Origin: Toxoplasma gondii ME49
Taxonomy: Eukaryota; Apicomplexa; Conoidasida; Eucoccidiorida; Sarcocystidae
DNA length: 64,000 nucleotides
Assembly (NCBI RefSeq): GCF_000006565.2
Contig: NC_031473.1
Coordinates: 744,001 to 808,000, forward strand
Reading direction: 5' to 3'
The position numbers and the translations under genes are program-made. The notes beneath the pieces were generated by a model. The model searched no databases and was not told where the DNA came from. It saw only the letters and a list, made by a program, of their open reading frames with translations. Positions 36,401 through 46,568 of this stretch are shown in pieces (position 1 is the stretch's first letter; each line of letters starts with the position of its first letter).

Positions 36401-37169
36401 AGAGAACATGCGGCAGGCGGAAGACCATAAAATGAACATTCAACACAAACAGGGAAGAAGAAGGCGAGGCCAACGCAGACGCGAGCACCAGGAGAACCGA
36501 AGACAGAGGAAGCAGACTCAGCTGCAGGAAGAGAGGCTGAAGGAAGTGGTAGATGCACAGGCAGGGAAAGCGAAGATGGATGAACAGGAAAGAAAAGCAA
36601 GGGACGTGGAGGAAGAGAGAAAGGATCAGGACCTCCGCGTGCGGCACGTGGACGAAGGCGCTCACCTGAAGAAGGCAGACAATCGGCACAACGGCACAGA
36701 CCTCAAAAGAGAGCACAATGAAACGAGGCAAAAAGAAAGCAATTCGGAGCGCCACAGGTCCACCTTGACGGGAGACACACCACATACGCCAGACTTCGTG
36801 TCTTGTGCCTCGTCTGGAGTTCGATCTTCAGTTTTACCTTCGTCGCTTCAGACAGCAGGCTCCCCTCCCTCCTCAATCTGCTTGGATCCGGCGGCCTCTG
36901 TTGGGCGACAGGCAACGAAAAACATTGGTGGGAAAAGGAAGCAGGCACTTTGCCACCACAAGACTCCCCAGCCTTCCTCTTCTTCCTCGTTTTTCCACCA
37001 ACACTCAGGGGAGGGGTCCCGGGGCCGGGGAGAAGAAATCAGACGCTTGCTTGCAGAAGATGGAGAAAGGAAAGGGAGATCTCAGCAACTGTCAAAGTGG
37101 ACAGTTTGGGCTGTTCTCCTTCTGGTATGGTCGTGGGGTCGACCTGTGTCGGTGCAGAACTACATCTAA
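30492..37169 (+). CDS. giant single-exon, low-complexity charged protein
   Basis: 2225 aa from ATG 30492 (the frame opens 30 codons earlier but only this ATG is available). An open frame of this length cannot be chance at this base composition. No catalytic or globular domain is recognised. The N-terminal third is acidic and Ser-rich (for example SEDESIVILSSDMDSGDDTFEELF at about 235-260 in shortened form: SEDESIVILSS, then DMDSGDD). A strongly basic block near residues 928-960 (KKARKRRW, RRKRERKRDKD) is a plausible nuclear-localisation signal. The last third is Glu/Lys/Arg/Gln-rich and likely coiled coil (about 1980-2100, with GRRRRGQRRREHQ). The protein ends with Ser/Pro-rich sequence and then a 14-residue hydrophobic stretch WTVWAVLLLVWSWG, 9 residues from the C-terminus, which could be a tail anchor or chance. 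A small 3' intron that changes the very end cannot be excluded. Function unknown. Confidence 0.85.
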   Translation: MVVTENEEADRSRSLAAAHDSSGTSDHSDEDTRNPGVPSTDCTFGQDSHVHILDKETLASCNLNNQGLCLAGIEPVDTPPSHESELSPTSSIASDKSPDCLYPEHGRIGTDDLLKETDASSSPIQTFHSLTDADGRSSDGQKDAGFCGCTEDSANWECWKREVGIETSGRQDVTAGKTRLPASSTGDPLYIQVFHEGTTNADSFVGCPPEERDALTGIEQVEMPAARGMEESSAVSSEDESIVILSSDMDSGDDTFEELFVDRNDPTDAFDGITGDEGYGVLLGTESPDGGAVSEGESVDPEYLDEENSDSEAQDSLHHPPRPSPQLSLEVLLPISNLDGGEHRSNFERRRLLPPLSATTLTPPSRGSSFPVASWPVSTLMSPSDYPAAFSIPSLPAGADSSVPSVLDSRCAVESQLELALGSLSMYSSCSLPIRLRGSSHTLISFTREESPLCQTGGPLLASDMGETEESKADSAACFKRLSSPDSAQTGPERGASCGYLSERDSFPSEAQEMGMCSLDAASSPFAVAVCDETTPLLADASRQASRCDACLPDSPRCPLTLSAHGRVVGTSIHAESLDNRDIVCVSSSRYSSLPTSIRDEEENRAIFSYIDTPESIEVGRGHGIIPAKCTGQSQRQQRTRQGSSPGLTDWFSWNDSGLTCAKKQPDAHDRTNLEFALWKLSEGVGHSEAVEETDERGRDGQDTVNVTEEGKDSLEDEGFFQMPSGEGREQPGYRDEELLLRHNAQQCAGHEEENVADRDHVEWDDKKYGHTLLDDGWAGLPAGDERLCQTFLKGGKETRRGKTGTAAQHAKKSKNQREEQHEQSFRSVETEDFLEDDVLENLSGARHNNGDSEPPHSAADGKQSSSGIGCHSQHKTEAVNKMPPHAEEFELSSRIDGDRSAMSPDRRQENTDLRQGPDGDEDNLHGSSKKARKRRWSMSVSSGQAPPRRKRERKRDKDACASMPSVGDKRLPGIMAPDTQDSSKIHEDARESSSTSISPSYCEVRQDDNEEKIGKDNDVYKQARVPDKSRETRKRVSFFEGAPACTACIASLFSAEHSNEYLLNQLPSVSTNNTPDRLLQTRFSDEMSGHRLSSRQKLSKSRETAGGEQKTKRAEESPTSETKESIVMERGKQSEGKMENNTEREDAMLQEERQRTNEEERLQDACPMHFACAELPKQECLAAQGNDEDTVNQGFCSEDSSVEHAISVAELKTAKEATKGNERMRLWTQWTEEDEDDFGDCKWREKEMEEVEGYTAKNTRNTSADRGSIHVILEGTNDPESYKGVGVGLLDSLGASGTLPLLAEQSDAAPTDAGTETEVRGRKEERGAPDQQEKRQEQLLFPHHKSARWKSLPLPIEGTTGSDRLGSGEQILLRRSISDEGTTTRHAHNEPGFHLMRTDLRTALQTSGRPFGSSEAKGVHASGRFAGTCFARDSQVERFTLDLQVNHDNHESSCLARPTQPSHDNGIAINDSHDPACPSEAPESVTIPQLCTGTRNMSLAIEEKQNCTNQNRDGSEIRELGDRDEEAEAIRADGALAPAASLLTPEGCKETNGQEANLSSFLAGSSSSYLSPSTRVSRDGLSEISAEKNSDCNKKSEGKTGLKKEERMGNRNVDDSQGKEEPERVVTRTEQDGAAGLTSDEKGEKDKHDEVTATPSVDEDFPLLSTAHSQGRKKNGARRQANGEDKKRQSPTLFENNRSKQTTEGNRKPLLAPRSSSDFVASSQGHAGSVSTKTEHQGEQERPKAEPKEEGDKEKIGDEDARAEALQQGTCDGSSEGKTRVITDVPLSPYTRSMQIEPKQANAGDSEMWSANKREREKLTREATGEVAQGSVATDENAAETVVQQARRNGAYQERWGEAIQDSENRNVADFEKKLEVQALPYDQEETKQLRQVGASDSSDGETDVLTKESVLQMWLRGENARGRKTTEDRNRGQCDDQNGSDDGDEGTETTEIKELDGSKARSGKTEETENMRQAEDHKMNIQHKQGRRRRGQRRREHQENRRQRKQTQLQEERLKEVVDAQAGKAKMDEQERKARDVEEERKDQDLRVRHVDEGAHLKKADNRHNGTDLKREHNETRQKESNSERHRSTLTGDTPHTPDFVSCASSGVRSSVLPSSLQTAGSPPSSICLDPAASVGRQATKNIGGKRKQALCHHKTPQPSSSSSFFHQHSGEGSRGRGEEIRRLLAEDGERKGRSQQLSKWTVWAVLLLVWSWGRPVSVQNYI

Positions 37170-39749
37170 GAGAAGAACCGATCAGGGCCTGCCTCCTTGA
37201 GCACCCGGATCCAGCAAAAAAACACAGCTGCGCGGTCTTCACGTATTTTCCTCTGCTTTGTTCTTCTCTCTAGCTGTTCACGTGTGGTCACGCGGCGCGG
37301 ATGACAACAAGTTGCTTGCACGGTCAAACAGGACGTTTTTTTCTTCTCGTGTTGAAGACTCAAGTGAGCTTTTCGAGACGGGCTTCAGAGTTTTCTGTCT
37401 GTCTCTATACACTATATCTGAAAGGAAGGACGTGCTTGTTTGTAGACTACGACCAAAGCAACTGTTTTCCGCAATGAGTCCAGTGGGAATAGACTTTTGT
37501 TTTTAGCGAGTTTTGTCATCTGAGGGGCCACGAGCGCCCCGAGGAGGGGCAGTCCGTCGGTAGTACTCAAGGAGGCCTATTCATCTGCATCGCATGCTTT
37601 AAGATTTTTCGCGACAGAAGTCGAAAGATACGCTCGATTCAACTTCTATGTGACACCGGGACGCGAGTTCCTCTCGAAAACTGCCTGCATCATTTTACAA
37701 ACATTCTTCGTACAGCGTGAACTCCAGAAACGATACAGACGACAAGAAAGACATGGCCTTCTTCGTTGACAGCTGATTCCCTACGTGCAGAGAAGCCAAA
37801 AGCAGAGAAGAGAGGAGCTAGATGAAAAATGGTGTTTCAAGAAGGGAAGAAAAAGAACAGAACCATGTGTCGTTTCTCTAAAGAAGATACTTAGGAAGGT
37901 TGCCCATTGTCTTCAACAGTATGCGCTTTGGATCATTTCAGGTGTTATTTGCTGTGTTTGGGATTGCGTCTCGCTGACATACCCTTTTCTTCTCGGCTCT
38001 CTCTACTCGTTTTTCTCCTTTTGTGAACATCGCGATACACAAGAGACTATAGCCGATAAAGCGATCCGGCTTGAAGCGGCACCCGTGATCTTTATTGAAC
38101 TATCTTGGCGTTGTCCGGGAATCACGAGCAGAGGACGTTTTATTCTCGTGTGGCCAGCAGCTGCACCTCCTCGAAGCTAAGTTCTCTCGTTCGAGTCATT
38201 CGTTCTTCCCTTCTCTCAAATGCCTGTTTTTTCGGAGCTATATTCACCACCACAGGAGGCGACAAGTCTGCTGGGGTGAAACAGAGCAAGCTGACATCTG
38301 AGAGAAGCGGCAGTTTTGGCTTAGAGCGTCTGGTTCAGGTCTGGGGCAGGTTCTGTGTGCAGCAATGGCGGTTTGACTCATTTCGCGTTGAGGTGAGGCA
38401 AACCAGTGGTAAAAACGTGGCTTGTTAAGGCAGGTGCATGCGTTCGACAAAACGGACCAACGAACGAGCCCACGCGTTACACTCAGTCCCTGATTGACGA
38501 GTGGCCTTTTGGACTCCTAAACCAGCAAGCGCTTTGCAGAGTTTCTCGTATTGTACTCACGTCACTGTTTCTGGAAATGAACGCCACGCTCTAAAACTTA
38601 ATCCACTCCCAAAGTTTGAATGCCTGCGTGTGCCTCTCCCGACTCGACTCCCTCACTCAGGCGCGTTTGAGCTAAAACCTATCTCCACTCTCCATCGTGC
38701 CTGAGTGGTATTTGCTAGCGTGTTATGCGGTGTCACAAATAATTTCCTCCAAAGCCGGTTATTATGAGCTCGGCTTCACATCTAGCCTCTTTTATACTTA
38801 TTCGTGAAGGGACTAACGAGTCCCGCCGGCTTTGTACGGATGAAATGTTAGCTTCTCTGTGCCCGTCTCTATTGGGGATCCGGATGTCGTTTTCCAAACG
38901 GGTTTGCTTTTGCCTGTATGTCAAGGTTTCTTCTTCACATTGTCCAGCAATGCGTCCACCCAGTTTCTTCCGTCCACATGTCTACGTCTCCGTCGATCTT
39001 ACGCTTTTTAGCTCGTCAACGCCTTTCAATAACTACTGAGTGTTTGTACGACACTTCATCTTTGCGCACCACCATTAAGGGGTGTAGCACTTTCCACGCT
39101 CCTTAACACCACATCCTTCGGTAATGTCTTAATGTGCTGCTTAGTAGTTTATTTGTTTCTCGACAACCGCTGCGGGCGAGAAGGTGCAAAAACACACGAG
39201 AACACAAGAGCTTAAAAGAGAGCCGGTGAATCTGTGCATGTGCTGGTCGACAGTAGATCCTTGAGACCAGGCTCTTGAGAAGAATGGCGCGTGGAAAAGA
39301 ACAAGAAGCACAGCGGAAGAGAGGCAAAGCCGGAGATAAACAGAAGTCAGACATCGAGAGAACACGAGAGTGAAGAGTCCGGGGTAGTTCTTGGAATGCA
39401 CACGAATGAGATCGGAGGAAAAGCAGTGCGCGCCGCGAGGACGCAAGAGTTTTGATACAGCATCAGCGGAAACAGCGAGACGGAGGTAAGAACAGCGAAG
39501 AAAGGGAACGATGGGAAAAGACAAGAGCGTCGACCACGAGTCGACCCCGGCAGTCTTGCTAGAGCAAGTGGGAACACTGAAAAAATGAGCGAGTGTTGAA
39601 TAAGTTTAGAACATTCAACAAACCACCAGGAATCAATGAACGCAGACGAGAGAAGAACTGAGATAATATGCGAGTGACATTCACGAGAGAGCAACTAAGT
39701 TTTTCTGCAAAAAGTTGCCGTCGATTCAAACAGACCTAAGCGCATCTGC
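37170..39749. other. convergent 3' spacer
   Basis: Between the stop of the giant plus-strand gene and the stop of UTP15 on the minus strand. It must hold both 3' UTRs. The longest frame (37785-38180) has no motif; nothing else is supported. Confidence 0.6.
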
Positions 39750-42700
39750 TTACGACGCCAAGACGGCATCCAACAAGCTGTGAAGGCGGTCCATCTGCTG
39801 GATCTGATGAAGCTCGAAAGCGATTTTCTGCCGAACAAAACACACGTTTCTCCAGCCCGCGTATGCAATGCCGTCAACGGAATCACTGCCACTTGTTTCT
39901 CAGGAACCCCTTCTCGGAGTCCTCTCAGGGGTGAGCGAGATCCTCGAGCGCTTACTGCTTCAGTAGGCGCAGCTTGAAATCCACGCCCACTCCTGATCTT
40001 TTCAGTCTCTCGCTAGAACCCCTGTGACTTCCAGGCGCTTTCCCTCTGCAGCACGCTAGCACTGAAACGTATCCAGTGTAACATATAAACGCAATGCAGC
40101 TTAATTGTCTATGTTGTTGTGTTAATATGTGCGCACCTCCCACACATCCAAATAACTCTTGGCCCAGCCGCCATCTTTGGGTTCTTAATGCCGGAACTGA
40201 CAACACAGAGGATCACACAGAGGCCTGCCACTTCTTTCTCTGTTTTGTTTCTCTCCGCCTACCTGACAAATCCGTTTGAGAAGTTCCATGACCTCCTGGT
40301 CGTCGCCGCTTAGCACCATCCAGTCCTCGCACTCCTGCAAGAGGGTCAAAGCCATCTCAGAGACGATCCGAGTATAAGCCGAATTTTTGAAAGTGATGTT
40401 TTTCGAGATAAACTGCAGAAGCGGAATGAGCGACGCACTGTCTCTCCCGCGCATCGCCACTTCGAGGCCGCCTCTCTGCAGCAGCTCGGCAACCAGAGCC
40501 ACGACGTGCTGGGACCTAACCAAACAGAAAATACAGAAAAAATGGAACTATTAGCTCAGAAAAAGAGATAAGGGGTGGCAAAAGACAGGAAGAGAGTAGG
40601 AATTGAAGCGAGGAGAACAGACGAAAAACCGACACTGGGAGCAGAGAAGGAAGTGTAGTTTTTGCAAGGACAACAATGTGGCAAAACCACGACGAGCTGG
40701 GGGCGAGGTCAAGGAAAGCACGAGACCAGTTGTATTCGGTCATTAATAAGAAAAGGACAGAAGCAAAAGACAGATACCGAAAAATTGGAGCGAAAAATAC
40801 CAAAGAGGCAATAAGAGGATGGAAGGAAGGAATTTCTGCAGGCAACACGAGGTTGGATACTGATCGATCTGACGAGAGAAGGTTTCGAGAAGAAGCGATA
40901 CAGGAAAGAAGAAAAACACTCCACCCAGCACGTGTGAAGTAGGCACCATCACCGCACAAAGAGATGCACCGCGAATGACTCATCAGAGAGGGAGAAAAAG
41001 GAGGGGAAGATGTAGAAACACAAAGAAAAAACAGCGACAGAAATCGTAGAATACGTACGACATCGTAAGGGAGACGTCGAGGGCAGCCTGGTACTGGAAG
41101 CTCCGGAGAAGACGATCCAGACGATTCAGCCTCTTTGCTTGCAACGTTCCAACCTAACCAAGTAGACAGACACAAAACAAAGGTGGAACTGGGGATCAGA
41201 CACGACGAGGGGACAACGAAGAGAGAGTTCATCAAAGTCGACGCTCTCGTCATTTTCGTGTGGTTTCTCGCCTCCCCTAACCATCTCACCCTCTCCCAGT
41301 GGACGCGAAGCACGCATGTATACACATACATACACACACGTATACACATATATCCATAAGTACACATATATATACGTATATATATATGTATATACCCGTA
41401 TCACATATGTACGTATATTTGGATATAGAGTGAATGAAGCTGTCTTTCCTTGTTCCGAGAAAACCAAAGCAGTTGAGTACAGCTTCTTGTTTAGAGACCT
41501 ACCGAATTGGTTGTCTGTGTCTTGCCCACCCTGTTTCGCCAGTCTCAGTCTCCGCTTCTTAGTTTTTCGTTTTCCTTAGATCCTTCCCCTATCTTGCCCC
41601 AGAACCGACTAGTAGCCCCGCCCGCTTCTGAGGTGCCTGTTTCTCCAGCCTCTCTCTCGACCGCTTCTCTCCTTAGAAAGCAACGAAAACGACCGCTGGC
41701 TTCGCAACCTGTCAAAACTGGACTCCGCAGATATGTGCGGCCGCTGCGTTCCAGTCTTTCGCTTTCCGCTCTCTTCGCTGACGTTCACGTGCGGTTTCAC
41801 AAGCGCAGTAGAGCCAAGAATAGAAATACAGCCCATGGCTAAAATTTTAGACTGACAACCGAAGACATTGCGCTCGAGTTCCCTCACTTCCCCCTTGTCT
41901 AAGATAGACATATCGGACTCTGTCTCCCTTCCTCAAAAAACTCTCTTGCATCCTTCTCGCCCGGCCTGGAAACTGAAAATACTTCAAAAGTCTCACCACG
42001 AGGTCCTCGGAGAGCGGCAGTGCAGTGCGTCCACGAGTGAAGTAGTTGGCTTGAACCGCCCTCATTTTCAGCAGCATTCTCCGTTTTTTGCGTGCATTCT
42101 TTGTTGACAGAGGGAGGGGATCCGAAGGAAGCGAGAGGAGATCGCCTTCACCTCTGCCTCGCTGACGGACAGTCCATGACCCATCCGCGAGTCCCATGAA
42201 AAACGTGGCTGAGAGCGTGTCCTCGTTCTTCCCTCGCGACGCACTGTGAGGAGGGCGAGCGAGAGCAAAGTCGAGCGCCAGAACCTCAGAGTCAAAGGCG
42301 AACGTGTGGTGAACCTTCAGGCTCTGAGGCAGAAGCAAAGGGAACGACACGGGAAGAGACGAAGACACAAAGAAAAGTGGTGATCTAGCAAAAGCTGTGT
42401 TTCACAGGCTGAGCCCCCAGAGACACACCAACACAACTCAATGGACACGGAAACTGCAGGAGCCTGAGAAAGGGGAAAAACCGACATGGGAGAAATGAAA
42501 TAAAGTCTGAGGTGTGGAGTAGCGTGGCTTTCCCTTCATTGGCGTCGAAACCGCGAAAAACGAAAAGAGACGACGTTTCTCCACAGACAATAGTGCGCTT
42601 ACTGTGAGGGAAGTGAGTTTAACAGTTGCATCGAGAGACGCTGTTGCGACGACAAGGCCCTCTTGGAGTTCGGCGCGCTCGCGTTCCACCTCTTCTGCTT

Positions 42701-43599
42701 CGTCGTCTTCCTCTTCTTCTTCTTCGTCTTCTGTCTGCTCCTTCTCGTCTTCACGCTCCTCGCAGCGTTCTCTTCTTCGCTTCTTCTTGCCTTTCTCCAG
42801 GCGCGGAGAACGAGCAGCCACACGGCCAGAAATAATCTGCGCCGCGGTGACCGTTTTCACGTGACTCGCGAGAGAGCAGAGAGGCTGCGACGTTTGCCGC
42901 ACATCCCACACACGGACCTGAGCAAAAGGAGTTTCACGCGAAACACCATGGAACGTTAGCGACGAATAGATAACCCCGCACACACACATAGAGATTGATA
43001 AGGGAGGAAACACAGCGAGAACGATGTAAAGAGGTAAACACAGAGGCAGACGGAGACCGACCTACCTACGTATATCAGACTGTATCTCTACACACGAAAA
43101 TGTATGTGACGTTTCTCCTGTTCCTCTCTTCTCCGTCGTGCTGCTTCTTCTCTACCCCATTCTGTTCTCTCCATTGAAGGGAAGGCTTTCAGGCAGAACC
43201 GCATACAAAGCTGGCAAAATACACTCCGCTTCTGCACTGGGTCGAGTCACTGGCGATAGACAGTGAAACATGCACCTGTCGGAAATCTCAGCACGTAACG
43301 GGGAACCGCACATACGATGTGAATACACAAACGCGTTCCCTAACACTCAACCCTCCCTGTCGAAATTCAACGCTACGTTAGAGACGCGACGAGCTCATTC
43401 AGGGGCTAACAACTTCAACACGGTGTTGAAAGTGAGATCGGAGGCCAGGTGACGAAGAGACGTGAGGGAAATCGACGAAGCAAAAGCAGACACACGGAGA
43501 GCAGCAGAAAAACCTCTATGGAAACAAAAGGCGAAGACAGAAACAGAAATAACTCATCAAAGTTCCTCATCTTGGCAGAGGAGAAGGGAGCGTGAGATC

Positions 43600-43631
<32 letters not shown>

Positions 43632-46568
43632 CTATTCATATAAATGTCCAGAAAAAGTGATATGCATGCAGACTGTTTCGCTTACCACAGAGCCCGAGCA
43701 AGAGAGCAACAACTGCGCCCCGGCCACGCAGTCGGCGATGCGCGCGAATTCGACCGGCTTATCGTGTGTGAAAGTGACAGTGTTTGCCTGGAAGGCAGAC
43801 ATACAGGAGAATCAGGGAGACATTCAGGAGGGCCGAAGAAAGCCGGAAAAACGGAAGGGAGGGCAGATGAAAGAACATGCAGAAAAACGCAGGAAAAACG
43901 AGAGGCGAACCGCGAGAAAACGCGTCAAGAAACGAAAATAAGATGAGCGCAGGCAAGGACGGCAATGGCGTCACAAGACAACACCAGACAGAAGCCACTC
44001 GGTAGAGACCAGCGGTGGCAGAAGGACGGCATTAATCTATTTCATCAAAGTGGGGACACTCTTCTCTTTTTTGTTGAGGAAAGCAGGCGCCACGTCGAGG
44101 AGACGAAAACTGGAGTTGCGTCGTTTTCTTCGAGGAACGGCTGAACCGGCAAACAGAAACGCGAAGCTACGCAGCTTCACCTTTGCCGTTTCCGTCATTA
44201 CCTTTCACCGGCAGTGCCATTTCATCGGCCAGTTGAATAGGCAACTGCCAAGGGATTCCGGATTCTGCATTAATTCGTCGCCGGTGAGCCACTCTGGCGG
44301 TCCACTGTGCTTTCTTCTTTCACACACGAACAGGTGGAGGGGCAGACAAGACGGGGAAAGCGATAGACTGACAGGCAGAAATAGAGAGCTAGGCAGACAT
44401 ATACAGATAGAGAGAAAGGTTGATACTGTCGGTAGACATGGATGGACACAGGCATAGGTACACAGGTGGATCTGGCTAGAAAGACCGGTAAACAAACTCA
44501 GGCAGGTAGGCAGAGAGATGGATACAGACGTATAGATAGATAGACGAAGAGCAATGTAGAGATGATAGACAGGTGGAGACGGGGAAATCGGGGAAGAGGG
44601 AGGAGAGCCTGCGCCCTTTAAAACTCTTGAGAACGTTCTGACTCACCTCAGTCGGAGAACGCATATCCCACAGACGCGTCGAGCCGTCGTAGCTCCCAGT
44701 GAGACACAGATTTGCAGACCAAAGGTGCGAGGGCGACACAAACGAAGAATCCTCGCCAGAGGAAGAGGAACAGAGACGCGGAACGTCGACACTCCGCACG
44801 GAGTCCGTGTGGCCTCGGAGTGTGTCGACACACTCGCCGACGCTCAAGTCCCAACGCCGGATCGTCTGAAGAAAAACCGTCATACAGACATCTCTCGAGT
44901 GAGAACGACGCACCCTCCCACGCATCAGAATGAAGGGGGCAGAGAAAGATAAAGGAAAGACAAAACGAGAGAGAAAGCAAGGAAGGAGGGAAAACACGGA
45001 GAAAGTAATGAGAGAGATCACAGAGAAAGGACTCGATCACGGCGAGGGGAAGAGAGCAGTGACTAAGAAACAGAACGAGTGACAGCAGAGCGGAAGGGAA
45101 GCCTTTGATCACACGACCTACCGTGTCATCTCCTGCAGAGAGGACGTGAGTTCTGTCTGGCGAGAATTGACAACTTCTCACAGACCTGCAAAGACGAGAT
45201 CAACGAAGTGAAATTCTTCGTTCGGCGGCGCACGAACGCTCAGAAGACTCAACGAAACACTTCAAGATACGGTGGAGAGAGACGAGGGTGGAAACACTTG
45301 CAAGATCAGTTGATTCTAGAAATGACTCCCAGACAAATGTGCCATGAACATAGAACCCCCGCCAACAGGCTCCCGCCCACAGCAAACACGACCTCCATAA
45401 AGGCCTGTTCTGCTTCCTTTCCCCATGTCTTCCCTTCTCCCCATTTCTCTCCCTCCTACCACATCTGTCTGCTGTCCGTTCATATCTGTCGGTGCCCCTC
45501 TCTGTTGCTATCACTGTTTGCAGCTGTTCCCACTTTCTGTGCGCGTTTCACCGCTGCTTCCCTTGGCTGTCTTCTCGTCTCCCCTGCTTCGCCCTCACTG
45601 GCTGCCACCGTCCGGAAGGGTGTTCTGTAACACAATATGCAGAGTGAAAGCAGAAAGACTCAACGCGCGAATCTGCAGTTTTGCGTTACCCCGTGTGTCC
45701 CTTCAACTTCCGCAGCAGATTTCGGGTGTCAGTCTGGACGACTTGCACGAGGCCACTGTCATCGGACACCGCGAAAAGTTTTCCATCTGCAGAAAGCACA
45801 CACCGAAGCAAAGCGCTGCGAGGTGTTCCGGTGTGAGGAAAGAAGGGCAAAAAGCGCGGACGCAAAGGAACTTTTCAACATGTGGAACCTGGACCCCGAA
45901 AGGAGGAACTCCAGAACGAGGTGGCGCGCTGCACCCTGGCCGACAGATGCCGAGTGGAGAGCGGCGAAAGGGCAAGAGGAACGGGGGAAAAGAGCAAGCG
46001 ACGACTACGGAGAAGAGAAAAAAGAGTCCACCACCTGCAAGAAGGTTCGCGCCTGCTTCTTCGTACCTGAACGACATGCAACAGCTCTTGCGTAGTCCTT
46101 AATGGCACTGAAGTGCGCCACAACTTCGCCCTTCTCAAGGTCGAGAAAGTGAACTCGCGTTCCTGCAGCCATGAGGCACATCCGCGCCACGCCGGTCGCC
46201 TCCACCTCCTCGGGTGTACGTCCACCCGGTTCCTGTCCAGAGGCTATGAGCATCGCGGCTTTGACTGTGGCGGCGGCCTCGGCGGCGCGTTTCCCCTCGC
46301 CTTTTCTCTTTTGGACTCCGCCTTTCTTCTTCAGCTCCCCCTCCTCAGAACTCCGGGCTGCCGGTCTCGTTACAAAGGCACAGGCCACGACACCGCTGTT
46401 CTCCTTCCCGGCAGCGACGGCGCGGAAGAGGTGCTGCGTTCTCGCGCCCGGAAGTCCAAACGGAGCAGAGAAGCGAGAGGGATGGAGCGCAGAGAAGCTG
46501 CTTGCCTCGGACAGAGGCAGGCGGCGGTAGGAGGTGGAAGAGGAGGCGCAAGACGCGGAAGCAGCCAT
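39750..46568 (-). CDS. UTP15: UTP15, WD40 component of the U3 snoRNP / SSU processome
   Basis: Exons (minus): 46568-46067, 45786-45690, 45185-45122, 44865-44647, 43787-43686, 42917-42603, 42323-41997, 41153-41059, 40515-40263, 39827-39750; 683 aa, all junctions in phase. UTP15 is part of the t-UTP/UtpA subcomplex that binds nascent pre-rRNA in the nucleolus for 18S maturation. Visible: WD blades with KLFAVSDDSGLVQVVQ (about 169), FSPDRTHVLSAGDDT, RRWDLSVGEC...LRGHTDSVRSVD (about 224), LTGSYDGSTRLWDMRS, FTHDKPVEF, VRVWDVRQ (about 329), ATASLDATVKLTSL. The C-terminal UTP15 helical domain follows: LNRLDRLLRSFQYQAALDVSL (about 550-570, shown here as LNRLDRLLRSF plus YQAALDV), VVALVAELLQRGGLEVAM, DWMVLSGDDQEVMELLKRI, and a final helix IAFELHQIQQMDRLHSLLDA. 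Longer than human UTP15 (518 aa) because of a charged insertion at 68-125 and a Lys/Arg then Glu-rich one at about 366-414 inside a blade. Confidence 0.93.
41314..41410. repeat. CA/TA simple repeats in UTP15 intron 7
   Basis: Stretches of TACACA and TATATA units in the 843-bp intron between 41996 and 41154. Not coding. Confidence 0.8.
43603..43630. repeat. TA microsatellite in UTP15 intron 5
   Basis: About 28 bases of AT alternation in the intron between 43685 and 42918. Confidence 0.9.

Noticed and set aside
31646..36785. Several 100-190-codon minus-strand open frames opposite the giant gene
   Set aside because: They are antisense shadows of a GC-balanced, Ser/Glu-rich coding frame; none has its own motif.
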